The notes beneath the pieces are model-generated. The model did not search any database. It was not told the DNA's origin and saw only the letters and a list, made by a program, of their open reading frames with translations. This document shows positions 1-5,935 of a stretch of DNA of 5,996 bases, in pieces. Numbering within the stretch: the stretch's first letter is position 1; each line of letters opens with the position of its first letter. Source of the stretch: Pleionea sp041591085 (lineage in GTDB: Bacteria; Pseudomonadota; Gammaproteobacteria; Enterobacterales; Kangiellaceae); the NCBI GenBank assembly GCA_041591085.1, contig JBFHSP010000183.1, positions 1 through 5,996 on the forward strand, written 5' to 3'. Position numbers and translations under genes: made by a program.

Positions 1-1502
1 CCAAAAAAGATGCTCCAGGCGATACCTCGCATTTCCAAGCTTTAACCACGGCTCTGTCCGGAACGGTCGGCACGGGTAATATTGGTGGTGTGGCTCTAGC
101 TCTCTTTTTGGGTGGTCCGGCCGCATTATTTTGGATGTGGATTACCGCCTTTATGGGTATGACGACTAAGTTTGTTGAGGTTACTCTGTCGCATAAATAC
201 CGGGTGAAAACGGCAGATGGCACAATGTCTGGCGGTCCGATGTATTACATGGAACGCAAACTCAATATGAAATGGCTTGCGGTTTTATTCGCAATTGCTA
301 CGGTCATCAGCTCTTTTGGCAGCGGCAATATGCCTCAAATTAACAGTATTGCATCGGCCATTGAAACTACATTTAATGTTGAAGCTTGGATTACAGGTAT
401 TTTGTTATCTATTGTCATGGCACTGGTTATTATTGGCGGGATCAAGCGGATAGCTCATGTTGCCGAAGCGATAGTTCCAACTATGGCTCTCATTTATGTT
501 GCTGGAGCCTTGATTGTTATCGTTTCTAATTACGAAAATATTCTTCCATCTTTTGTCGCAATTTTCTCTGAAATTTTCACAGGCTCTGCTGCCGTTGGTG
601 GTTTCTTAGGGGCTACTATGGCTTACGCCTTTCAAATGGGTGTTGCGCGAGGATTATTTTCGAACGAAGCAGGGCAAGGTTCTGCGGCAATCGCTCATGC
701 TAGCGCAAAAGGCAATGAGCCTGCTTCAGAAGGCATGGTGAGCTTACTTGAGCCGTTCATAGATACCATCATTATTTGTACTATTACAGGTTTAGCTATT
801 TTGTCTTCAGGGGTTTGGAATCAAAAAGTTGACAATAATTTTGCTATGGCCGACATGCAGTACATTTCCGGTTCTTTCTCCGATAAAAATGAACAAGATG
901 TTAATCATTTGTTTGCGTATTTGAACGGAGAGAGCGCCGATATCGCACCTTTTAGCGGCAAGTTAGTTATTCAAGATGGTGCGATGATTAATCGCGGTGT
1001 CACTCTGATCCATGCAAAATCTGTAGCAGAAGATGTACTCTACAGCCAAAATGGCGAACTGTTTAGCGGTAACTTATCGATTAATGATGGAAAACCTGAT
1101 TTAACAACCAATGGTGTGGTCATTTCAGGTAAATCATTAGTTCACTCGGTTCCGCTGACCATTGCGGCCTTTAGTAGTAGTTTAGGTAAATACGGTGAGT
1201 ACATTGTTGCCATTGGATTATTGCTATTTGCTTTCACAACAGCCATTGCTTGGTCTTATTACGGTGACCGTGCGGTCGTTTACCTAATCGGTGAAAAAGG
1301 CGTAATGCCTTATCGAATTCTTTACATTGGCGCGTTTTTTACCGCATCGATGATTGATACCACCATTATTTGGAATTTAGCTTATGTTACGGTCGCATTA
1401 ATGACCATACCTAACTTGTTCGGCCTGTTAATGCTACATAAAGACATGAAACAAACCGTCAATGAGTACTGGGCTCATTTCAAGCAAAATCATTCAGATT
1501 AA
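1..1502 (+). CDS. Sodium:alanine/glycine symporter, AGCS family (5' end outside window)
   Basis: Inner-membrane carrier expected to import alanine or glycine with Na+. The frame is open to the left edge (first full codon at 3), so the gene starts upstream; the GTG at 90 lies inside conserved sequence and is not the start. About 499 residues are visible. They open with the family's QALTTALSGTVGTGNIGGVA segment, followed by the AGCS signature GGPAALFWMW (window residues 37-46) and many hydrophobic helices. Helix-rich sequence resumes at VPLTIAAF and includes the conserved LLLFAFTTAIAWSYYGDRAV-like stretch. Between these parts (about nt 830-1145) lies a polar insert of roughly 105 residues that I do not expect in typical AGCS proteins. 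It contains two similar units starting with FSGKL and FSGNL. The C-terminus is a short charged tail. A terminator follows, so this is probably the last gene of its transcript. The family is certain; the exact substrate is not. Confidence 0.93.
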   Translation, partial: KKDAPGDTSHFQALTTALSGTVGTGNIGGVALALFLGGPAALFWMWITAFMGMTTKFVEVTLSHKYRVKTADGTMSGGPMYYMERKLNMKWLAVLFAIATVISSFGSGNMPQINSIASAIETTFNVEAWITGILLSIVMALVIIGGIKRIAHVAEAIVPTMALIYVAGALIVIVSNYENILPSFVAIFSEIFTGSAAVGGFLGATMAYAFQMGVARGLFSNEAGQGSAAIAHASAKGNEPASEGMVSLLEPFIDTIIICTITGLAILSSGVWNQKVDNNFAMADMQYISGSFSDKNEQDVNHLFAYLNGESADIAPFSGKLVIQDGAMINRGVTLIHAKSVAEDVLYSQNGELFSGNLSINDGKPDLTTNGVVISGKSLVHSVPLTIAAFSSSLGKYGEYIVAIGLLLFAFTTAIAWSYYGDRAVVYLIGEKGVMPYRILYIGAFFTASMIDTTIIWNLAYVTVALMTIPNLFGLLMLHKDMKQTVNEYWAHFKQNHSD

Positions 1503-1520
1503 ACTGGTCTAATCAGTTTA
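1500..1520. repeat. Small inverted repeat overlapping the symporter stop codon
   Basis: TAAACTG (1500-1506) and CAGTTTA (1514-1520) are perfect 7-bp inverted arms around a 7-nt loop. The first arm contains the stop codon of the symporter. No T-run follows, so it is not a terminator by itself. It could protect the mRNA 3' end or be chance. Confidence 0.35.
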
Positions 1521-1545
1521 CATGAGCCAAATAGGGCTTTAGACT
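1517..1545 (+). promoter_or_regulatory. Candidate sigma-70 promoter for the acyl-CoA dehydrogenase
   Basis: A -35-like TTTACA (1517-1522, one mismatch to TTGACA) is followed after exactly 17 bp by TAGACT (1540-1545, two mismatches to TATAAT). Initiation would fall near 1552, inside the right arm of the upstream terminator. Such a transcript would carry only half of the hairpin and escape termination, leaving a leader of about 35 nt. This is inferred from sequence only. Confidence 0.42.
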
Positions 1546-1566
1546 TATAGGTCTAAAGCCTTTTTT
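1535..1566 (+). terminator. Intrinsic terminator after the symporter gene
   Basis: Perfect 10-bp stem GGCTTTAGAC (1535-1544) with GTCTAAAGCC (1551-1560), a 6-nt loop, and a run of six T (1561-1566). It ends the symporter transcript and lies only 20 nt before the next start codon. Confidence 0.9.
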
Positions 1567-1586
1567 CATAGTTACAGGAACTGTTT

Positions 1587-3344
1587 ATGAGTTATCGCGC
1601 CCCGATTGAAGATATGTCCTTCATTTTAAAGGATGTTTTTCAAGTTCAATCTGTTTATGAAGGGATCGAGCAATACGCCGATTTTGATTATGATTTATAT
1701 AATGCAGTACTTGAAGAAGGCGCTAAATTTGCCGAAAACGTACTCCAACCACTTAATCGTAATGGCGATGAAGAAGGGTGCTCGCATTCTGGAACCGAAG
1801 TCACAACACCGAAGGGGTTTAAAGAAGCCTACCAACAATATTGTGAAGGAGGCTGGCAAGGGATTAATGGTGATCCCAACTACGGTGGCCAAGGATTACC
1901 AAAATCTTTGCATGTTCTTGTTGAAGAGATGCTCTATGCATCCAATACCAGCTTTACCCTCTACCCAAGCTTAACCGCAGGCGCTTGTGCGGCAATTGGC
2001 GCGCATGCTAGCGATGAACTTAAATCAATTTACTTAGAAAATATGCAGTCAGGTGTTTGGTCTGGTTCTATGTGCTTAACCGAACCACACTCAGGCTCAG
2101 ATTTAGGTATTTTAAAAACCAAAGCAGAACCTAACGAAAATGGCTCTTATAGAATTAGTGGTACCAAAATTTTTATCACTGGTGGTGAGCATGATTTAGC
2201 GGAAAACATCATTCATTTGGTGCTAGCTCGGCTGCCCGATGCTCCTGCAGGTCCACGCGGTATTTCATTATTTTTAGTACCGAAGTTTTTTGTCAATGCT
2301 GACGGCTCAATCGGTGATCGCAACCCAATTTTCTGTGGTTCAATTGAGCATAAAATGGGGATTAAAGGTTCGTCTACTTGTGTAATGAATTTAGATGAAG
2401 CTGAAGGCTATTTAATCGGCGAGCCACACAAAGGCTTAGCTTGTATGTTCACCATGATGAATAAAGAACGGTTATCAATTGCAATACAAGGCATTGGACT
2501 GGCCGATGCTTCGTATCAAGTTGCTCGTCAATATGCTGTTGAGCGTATTCAAGGTCGTAGTCAACGAGAAGATCAAAAAGGCGCAGCTATCATTGAGCAT
2601 GCTGATGTTCGTAGAATGCTTCTATCCATGCGCTCAATCACAGAAGTTAATCGCGCCTTAGCGGTATTTTTAGCCATGCAAATTGATTTAGAAGAAAATG
2701 CAACAACACCAGAAAGTAAGAAAAAAGCAGCAGAATTAACGGCTTTATTAACGCCGATTGCTAAAGCGTTTTTCACCGATACCGGATATGATAGTTGTAA
2801 CCATGGGATTCAAGTATTGGGTGGTCATGGGTTTGTTAGAGAGTGGGGCGTTGAGCAGTTTGTTCGTGATTGTAAAATTGCCCAAATTTATGAAGGAACA
2901 AACGGTATTCAAGCTCAAGACTTTTTAGTACGAAAAGTAGTTGCTGATAAAGGCGTTGTTTTAAATAATTTACTAGAAACGATGACTGAGACTGCCGAAA
3001 GCGCTGATCATCCTGAATTGAACTTATTTGCAAACAAGTTAAGTGCGGCCATTGAGCTAACCAATAAAGCAACCAGTGAAATTTTAAAGCAAGCTCAAAA
3101 CAATGGTTATGCTGCGCAAGGTGGAGCCGTAGAGTATTTGCAAATTGTAGGTTACACCATTGGCGCTTGGTTATGGCTAAAACAATTATTGGTGATAAAG
3201 GCATTACCGCCAGAAGCGCAAGCTCGAAAGTTTGCAGCAGCGCAATTTTACTTTGATCATATATTGGTTCGTCAAAATACATTATTAAGCTCCATTAATA
3301 ATGGCTACGAATCTATGACTCAGCTAGAAGATGAGTTAATCTAA
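1587..3344 (+). CDS. Acyl-CoA dehydrogenase, long FadE/DmdC-like type with extra C-terminal domain
   Basis: FAD-dependent alpha,beta-dehydrogenation of an acyl-CoA, passing electrons to an electron-transfer flavoprotein; a soluble cytoplasmic enzyme of fatty-acid or related acyl-CoA breakdown. The 585 residues match the long subfamily: a short N-terminal extension (about 1-35), N-terminal and middle domains with the FAD signature MCLTEPHSGSDLG (162-174), then the C-terminal helical domain with QVLGGHG (409-415). The expected catalytic base is E436 in YEGTNG. A further helical domain (about 460-585) is typical of proteins annotated as 3-methylmercaptopropionyl-CoA dehydrogenase (DmdC) or as FadE-like. 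DmdC assignments in this subfamily are often transferred by similarity only, so the substrate is open: a medium or long acyl-CoA is as likely as a DMSP-derived thioester. The ATG is supported by AGGA at 1576-1579, 7 nt upstream. No other beta-oxidation gene is adjacent in the window. Confidence 0.95.
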   Translation: MSYRAPIEDMSFILKDVFQVQSVYEGIEQYADFDYDLYNAVLEEGAKFAENVLQPLNRNGDEEGCSHSGTEVTTPKGFKEAYQQYCEGGWQGINGDPNYGGQGLPKSLHVLVEEMLYASNTSFTLYPSLTAGACAAIGAHASDELKSIYLENMQSGVWSGSMCLTEPHSGSDLGILKTKAEPNENGSYRISGTKIFITGGEHDLAENIIHLVLARLPDAPAGPRGISLFLVPKFFVNADGSIGDRNPIFCGSIEHKMGIKGSSTCVMNLDEAEGYLIGEPHKGLACMFTMMNKERLSIAIQGIGLADASYQVARQYAVERIQGRSQREDQKGAAIIEHADVRRMLLSMRSITEVNRALAVFLAMQIDLEENATTPESKKKAAELTALLTPIAKAFFTDTGYDSCNHGIQVLGGHGFVREWGVEQFVRDCKIAQIYEGTNGIQAQDFLVRKVVADKGVVLNNLLETMTETAESADHPELNLFANKLSAAIELTNKATSEILKQAQNNGYAAQGGAVEYLQIVGYTIGAWLWLKQLLVIKALPPEAQARKFAAAQFYFDHILVRQNTLLSSINNGYESMTQLEDELI

Positions 3345-3364
3345 TTTGCTTCTTGCGAAAGTAA

Positions 3365-3390
3365 AAAGGGCGCTCAATGCGCCCTTTGTA
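3365..3390. terminator. Bidirectional terminator between convergent genes
   Basis: Perfect 9-bp stem AAAGGGCGC (3365-3373) with GCGCCCTTT (3379-3387) and a 5-nt loop. The plus strand continues into a T-rich tail. On the minus strand the hairpin is followed by the complement of the A-run at 3363-3367, giving a run of T. It therefore serves both the dehydrogenase and the convergent minus-strand gene. Confidence 0.88.
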
Positions 3391-3396
3391 TTTTAA

Positions 3397-3813
3397 TTAG
3401 TGTAACCACCTATCAAACATTTTTTTCATACTATTACTGAACATCATTTGATCGGACTCTCGGCTCCTATGCCTGTGAGGAAGTTCACCTTGTGAATCTC
3501 GATTCAATACCAACAGCACGGAATCAGGATTATCCTCCACTCGGCAATAACGAGATTCTTTCATCGCTCGCATTAAATGCTCTTTAATAAAATCGAACTC
3601 AGTTTGCCAAATATGATGATCGGCTTGATCGCGCATTCGTCTTTGAATCCTTTTAATTAACCCGCGCAATCTCGGTTCATCGTGTGTGTGACAATAATCT
3701 AACACTAACTCATTTAACTGTTGGTATTGTGATCGGGTAATTCGAACAGACTGCTTATCTTTAAAACGCGGTGCTAAAGAATAAAACAAAGCAGGTATTT
3801 GTTGGTACAACAT
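3397..3813 (-). CDS. Conserved-looking hypothetical protein, 138 residues
   Basis: I do not recognise this family. The predicted product is a small, soluble, basic and Arg/His-rich protein with no signal peptide, no membrane segment and no obvious cofactor motif. The first half (about residues 20-90) looks helical and charged, with an RLRGLIKRIQRRMRD stretch that could form an amphipathic helix. A polar segment rich in R, H and S follows (PHRHRSRESD), then a short helical tail ending in DRWLH. The start is well supported: AAGGAG (complement of 3823-3828) lies 9-10 nt before the ATG. The stop is just before a shared bidirectional terminator. A -10-like TATAGT lies upstream (complement of 3850-3855), but I find no convincing -35. 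Correct spacing, a good ribosome site and its own terminator argue for a real gene; nothing in the context predicts a role. Confidence 0.75.
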   Translation of the reverse strand: MLYQQIPALFYSLAPRFKDKQSVRITRSQYQQLNELVLDYCHTHDEPRLRGLIKRIQRRMRDQADHHIWQTEFDFIKEHLMRAMKESRYCRVEDNPDSVLLVLNRDSQGELPHRHRSRESDQMMFSNSMKKMFDRWLH

Positions 3814-3818
3814 ACAGG

Positions 3819-3833
3819 TTCACTCCTTGTGAA
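3819..3833 (-). promoter_or_regulatory. Ribosome binding site held in the loop of a small inverted repeat
   Basis: TTCAC (3819-3823) and GTGAA (3829-3833) are 5-bp inverted arms. On the minus strand the AAGGAG ribosome site of the hypothetical gene fills the loop and overlaps one arm by a base. The hairpin is weak, so a regulatory role is only a possibility. Confidence 0.3.
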
Positions 3834-3930
3834 GGTCAACACTATTAACACTATACGCTCATACGAAAAAGTAAAATTTTGCTTAAAAAATAAACAAAAA
3901 TGAAACTTAAGACAAAACAACTAGATAGGC

Positions 3931-3990
3931 GTTTTTTAATATCAATCGCACTAAAGAGAAAGTGTGATATGACTAAATAGTTTAAAAAAC
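3931..3990. repeat. 60-bp AT-rich imperfect inverted repeat
   Basis: GTTTTTTAA (3931-3939) and TTAAAAAAC (3982-3990) are perfect 9-bp inverted arms. Inside them ATATCA (3939-3944) and TGATAT (3965-3970) are also inverted, but offset. It lies between the hypothetical gene and the tRNA promoter. Nothing else is recognisable in the 3834-4027 stretch. In sequence this AT-rich it may be chance. Confidence 0.25.
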
Positions 3991-4027
3991 AGGGCGAATT
4001 GAGATAAGTTGTTGGCATGATAAACGG

Positions 4028-4056
4028 TTGAGGCTAAACCTAAACACCGTTATTAT
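4028..4056 (+). promoter_or_regulatory. Sigma-70 promoter of the tRNA-Arg gene
   Basis: TTGAGG (4028-4033), a 17-bp spacer, then TATTAT (4051-4056). Transcription would start near 4063, giving a 5' leader of about 15 nt before the tRNA. The position and optimal spacing support it. Confidence 0.72.
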
Positions 4057-4077
4057 TCGAGCTCATTTCTGCCTAAT

Positions 4078-4154
<77 letters not shown>

Positions 4155-4173
4155 TTCATTTTAAAAGTTTTAA

Positions 4174-4323
4174 TCCACCCACAATCATTTATATCGTTTA
4201 ACCAACGAAGCGATTATCCATAAGGTTAATGGTAATTACTCGGCAGAGTATCAATACCATGAGGAGGGTAATCACAAAGTGCGTCACTTAACTTCGCGGT
4301 TATCTGCCGATGATAAGAACTAA
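4174..4323 (+). pseudogene. Possible Rhs (YD-repeat) fragment, left of parDE
   Basis: A 49-codon open frame runs from a stop at 4171 to a stop at 4321 and has no ATG, so it cannot be a normal gene. Its translation contains LYRLTNEAI and, further on, AEYQYHEEGNHKV. This is the spacing and wording of a YD repeat (compare the general Rhs pattern LYRLTNE...YxYDxxGN). I read it as a stranded piece of an rhs gene lying between the tRNA and the end of parE. The resemblance is judged from memory of the family and the piece is short. The alternative is that 4155-4324 is simply noncoding. Confidence 0.42.
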
Positions 4324-4324
4324 A

Positions 4325-4621
4325 TTAATTTAGTATATGTCTTGATGGCTCCATTGACTGGTGTAGCACGTCAATAATTTCAATATGAGAAAGGTTTACT
4401 CTGTAGTAAATAGTGTGAGACCCAACAAAAAAACTGTGATATCCAACTCTAAGATCATGACGTTTTGTTCCAAGCATTGGATTTTCGGATAATGCTTGCA
4501 TTTTAGTACGAATATTTTGAAGGTATGCTTTTGTACGTTTGGTACCGAAATTTTTAATTGAGTAATCTCGAATACTCGTTAAGCTTTTTTGTGCTTCAGG
4601 AGATAGAAAATACTTTGACAT
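4325..4621 (-). CDS. parE: ParE-family toxin of a type II toxin-antitoxin system
   Basis: A 98-residue protein of the RelE/ParE superfamily. Family markers are the N-terminal LSPEAQKSL followed by an amphipathic helix (DYSIKNFG), a second helix (about 30-50) leading to NPMLGTKRHDLR, then the beta core YHSFFVGSHTIYYRV and the ending IEIIDVLHQSMEPSRHI, all at normal family length. ParE proteins poison DNA gyrase and are neutralised by direct binding of ParD in the cytoplasm; another activity cannot be excluded from sequence. The ATG overlaps the antitoxin stop by one base (TAATG on the minus strand) and has no strong ribosome site of its own, so translational coupling to parD is likely. The stop at 4325-4327 lies in a 12-bp palindrome (4321-4332) together with the stop of the opposing Rhs-like fragment. 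The gene looks intact. Confidence 0.92.
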   Translation of the reverse strand: MSKYFLSPEAQKSLTSIRDYSIKNFGTKRTKAYLQNIRTKMQALSENPMLGTKRHDLRVGYHSFFVGSHTIYYRVNLSHIEIIDVLHQSMEPSRHILN

Positions 4622-4857
4622 TATCCGATTAAATCTTGCATAAATTCATCGCCATCAATACCTTGACCTTCATCAAGTTGTGCCTCGCCAATGGCAAGCC
4701 TTCTTTTAAGTAAGTCGAGTTTAGTTTCATGTTCTTCAAGAAGACGAAGCCCAGCTCTAACAGCTTCGCTAGTTGACTCAAAACGACCTTGTCTGATTTT
4801 ATTTTCGACAAACTCCCCGAGATGTTCACCTAATGTAACACTAGTATTTCTAGACAT
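4621..4857 (-). CDS. parD: ParD-family antitoxin
   Basis: A 78-residue antitoxin beginning MSRNTSVTL. The N-terminal half (about residues 3-45) has the ribbon-helix-helix pattern of ParD: a short beta strand, the helix GEHLGEFVENKIRQGRF, then STSEAVRAGLRLLEEHE. This part dimerises and binds the operator. The acidic C-terminal part (to DEFMQDLIG) is the expected ParE-binding tail. I place the start at the ATG at 4857-4855, because GAGG (complement of 4864-4867) then sits 6 nt upstream as the ribosome site. The in-frame GTG at 4869 would add four residues but is part of that site. ParD is translated before ParE, as usual, and should repress the operon alone or with ParE. The reading frame is intact, so the module may be functional. 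Confidence 0.93.
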   Translation of the reverse strand: MSRNTSVTLGEHLGEFVENKIRQGRFESTSEAVRAGLRLLEEHETKLDLLKRRLAIGEAQLDEGQGIDGDEFMQDLIG

Positions 4858-4874
4858 AATATACCTCACTTAAT

Positions 4875-4891
4875 GTATTAAATATTAATAC
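4875..4891. promoter_or_regulatory. Palindromic operator of parDE
   Basis: GTATTAA (4875-4881) and TTAATAC (4885-4891) form a perfect palindrome with a 3-bp centre. It covers the -10 box of the parDE promoter. A short AT-rich palindrome at this place is what a ribbon-helix-helix antitoxin such as ParD binds for autorepression. Confidence 0.72.
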
Positions 4892-4910
4892 TCGCTATCT
4901 TGAGTGTCAA
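4882..4910 (-). promoter_or_regulatory. Sigma-70 promoter of parDE
   Basis: On the minus strand a perfect TTGACA (complement of 4905-4910), a 17-bp spacer and TAATAT (complement of 4882-4887). Transcription would start near 4875, leaving a leader of about 18 nt before the ParD ATG. Confidence 0.82.
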
Positions 4911-5046
4911 CTTCGCTTTCTCGATTAGTGGGTAACAGGGTTTATGAACTTATTTATGGCGTGCATACCGCTCACAATCAAGCATACGATGTGCATGGAC
5001 GCACGAGTGTCGCAAAGTAAAGGGACTTACCAGAGCGACCTCGCAG
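4904..5046 (+). pseudogene. Frameshifted Rhs repeat remnant leading into the toxin frame
   Basis: Rhs-like protein text can be followed here only by changing frame twice. In the frame of 4904, from after a stop at 4901 to a stop at 5018, it reads GNRVYELIYG, then AYDVHGRTSVAK. In the next frame (around 5020-5048) it reads KGTYQSDLAG. The frame of 5047 then takes over with QVIAETDSS. Joined, this gives the normal order just before an Rhs core: GRTSVAK, YQSDLAG, QVIAETDS. The second shift is consistent with loss of one copy of a 5-bp repeat (CAGGT CAGGT reduced to CAGGT at 5044-5048), though this is inference. The start of the remnant overlaps the parDE promoter region. Two shifts and an early stop mark it as decayed. 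Confidence 0.7.
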
Positions 5047-5913
5047 GTGATTGCTGAAACCGATAGCAGTAACACAGTGCAAAAAGAGTATGTGTTTGGC
5101 GATGATCTCATTAGCCAAACGGGTGAGGGTGTCACTCATTACTTTATGACCGATGGGTTAGGCTCTACTCGCAGTTTAACCGACAGCAGCGGTAATGCAT
5201 CGGATGCGTATTTTTACGATGCTTTTGGTAACACCCTCGCGCAAACCGGCAGCACCGATAATGACTATTTATACACCGGCGAGCAGTTCGACTCGGCGTT
5301 GAATAATTACTATTTGCGAGCGCGTTATTACGACCAAAGCGTAGGGCGGTTTACCCAGATGGATACTTGGATGGGTAAGATGTGTACGCCAATTACCTTG
5401 AATAAGTATATTTATGCGAACGCTGATGCCGTTAATTGGATTGATCCTACAGGACGCTCAGCTGATCTGGGCAGTGCCATTACAAGCTCTGCCTTAAAAT
5501 CAAATCTACAATCTCTTGCTGTTAATCAGACTTATCGGGTGATGTTAAAGCGAGGAGCAAATAGACTGATGTGTGTATTTGTTGAAGAAGCAGTCGAGGA
5601 AGCAATAGTAAATGGAATATACGTACTCGCAACTTCCACACTCCCATATGTTGGCCAATCAATAGATATTGATACAAGATTTGAACAGCATAAAAATAAT
5701 ACCAAAAGAAGCGTGAAAGATGTTCTTGCGAAATTTGACTTTCCGTATACTAGAAATAGCAAAAGAGTGCTAGAGCAGTTTATGATGCAGTTTATTGATG
5801 ACGTGTTTGGAGGTAACAGTAATGGTCGATTAGAAATTGCAACAGAACCAGCATCAAAAAACAGTCAGAGATTGAGAAGAATTGTAAATTCACTTGATTT
5901 TTGCAAAAAGTAA
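5047..5913 (+). CDS. Rhs core end fused to GIY-YIG nuclease-like toxin domain (Rhs-CT, 5'-degenerate)
   Basis: The 288-codon frame begins inside an Rhs protein. Residues 1-140 are Rhs repeat and core: HYFMTDGLGSTRSL, YDAFGN, YLYTGEQFDS, YYLRARYYDQSVGRFTQMD, then LNKYIYANADAVNWIDPTG, where the conserved core ends. The rest is a variable tip. From residue 190 it shows a GIY-YIG nuclease pattern: GIY (190-192), YVG (201-203), R211 and H215 on the following helix, and E243 as the likely metal-binding glutamate. Such tips are polymorphic toxins that cut nucleic acid in competitor cells after delivery by the large Rhs shell. The shell is missing here, and the frame has no ATG or good ribosome site near GTG 5047, so it is probably an orphan tip. 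Another start at ATG 5569 (residue 175) has GAGGAG at 5552-5557 and would yield just the nuclease. A short gene 22 nt downstream fits an immunity partner. The toxin class is probable; activity is unknown. Confidence 0.8.
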   Translation: MIAETDSSNTVQKEYVFGDDLISQTGEGVTHYFMTDGLGSTRSLTDSSGNASDAYFYDAFGNTLAQTGSTDNDYLYTGEQFDSALNNYYLRARYYDQSVGRFTQMDTWMGKMCTPITLNKYIYANADAVNWIDPTGRSADLGSAITSSALKSNLQSLAVNQTYRVMLKRGANRLMCVFVEEAVEEAIVNGIYVLATSTLPYVGQSIDIDTRFEQHKNNTKRSVKDVLAKFDFPYTRNSKRVLEQFMMQFIDDVFGGNSNGRLEIATEPASKNSQRLRRIVNSLDFCKK

Positions 5914-5935
5914 CTGATTATTTTGGAATTACGAA

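Noticed and set aside
90..92. GTG as the start of the symporter
   Set aside because: The upstream codons in the same frame encode conserved AGCS sequence (QALTTAL, GTGNIGG) up to the window edge.
1633..1974. 113-codon plus-strand frame in another frame of the acyl-CoA dehydrogenase
   Set aside because: The translation is low in structure and fully covered by the conserved N-terminal domain of the dehydrogenase.
2836..3282. 148-codon minus-strand frame inside the acyl-CoA dehydrogenase gene
   Set aside because: It lies wholly within a well-supported plus-strand gene, has no ribosome site context or recognisable domain, and looks like the antisense shadow of that coding sequence.
3962..3970. 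CRP-like site GTGTGATAT upstream of the tRNA
   Set aside because: Only one half-site is present and the matching TCACA half is missing at the required spacing.
4161..4173. Terminator after the tRNA gene
   Set aside because: TTAAAA-G-TTTTAA is purely AT with a one-base centre and cannot form a convincing terminator hairpin.
4867..4869. GTG as the start of ParD
   Set aside because: It overlaps the GAGG ribosome site for the ATG at 4857, and the product from that ATG matches the usual ParD N-terminus.
5532..5762. 76-codon minus-strand frame opposite the toxin domain
   Set aside because: It is antisense to the GIY-YIG region, has no supporting ribosome site or promoter, and does not resemble an immunity protein.
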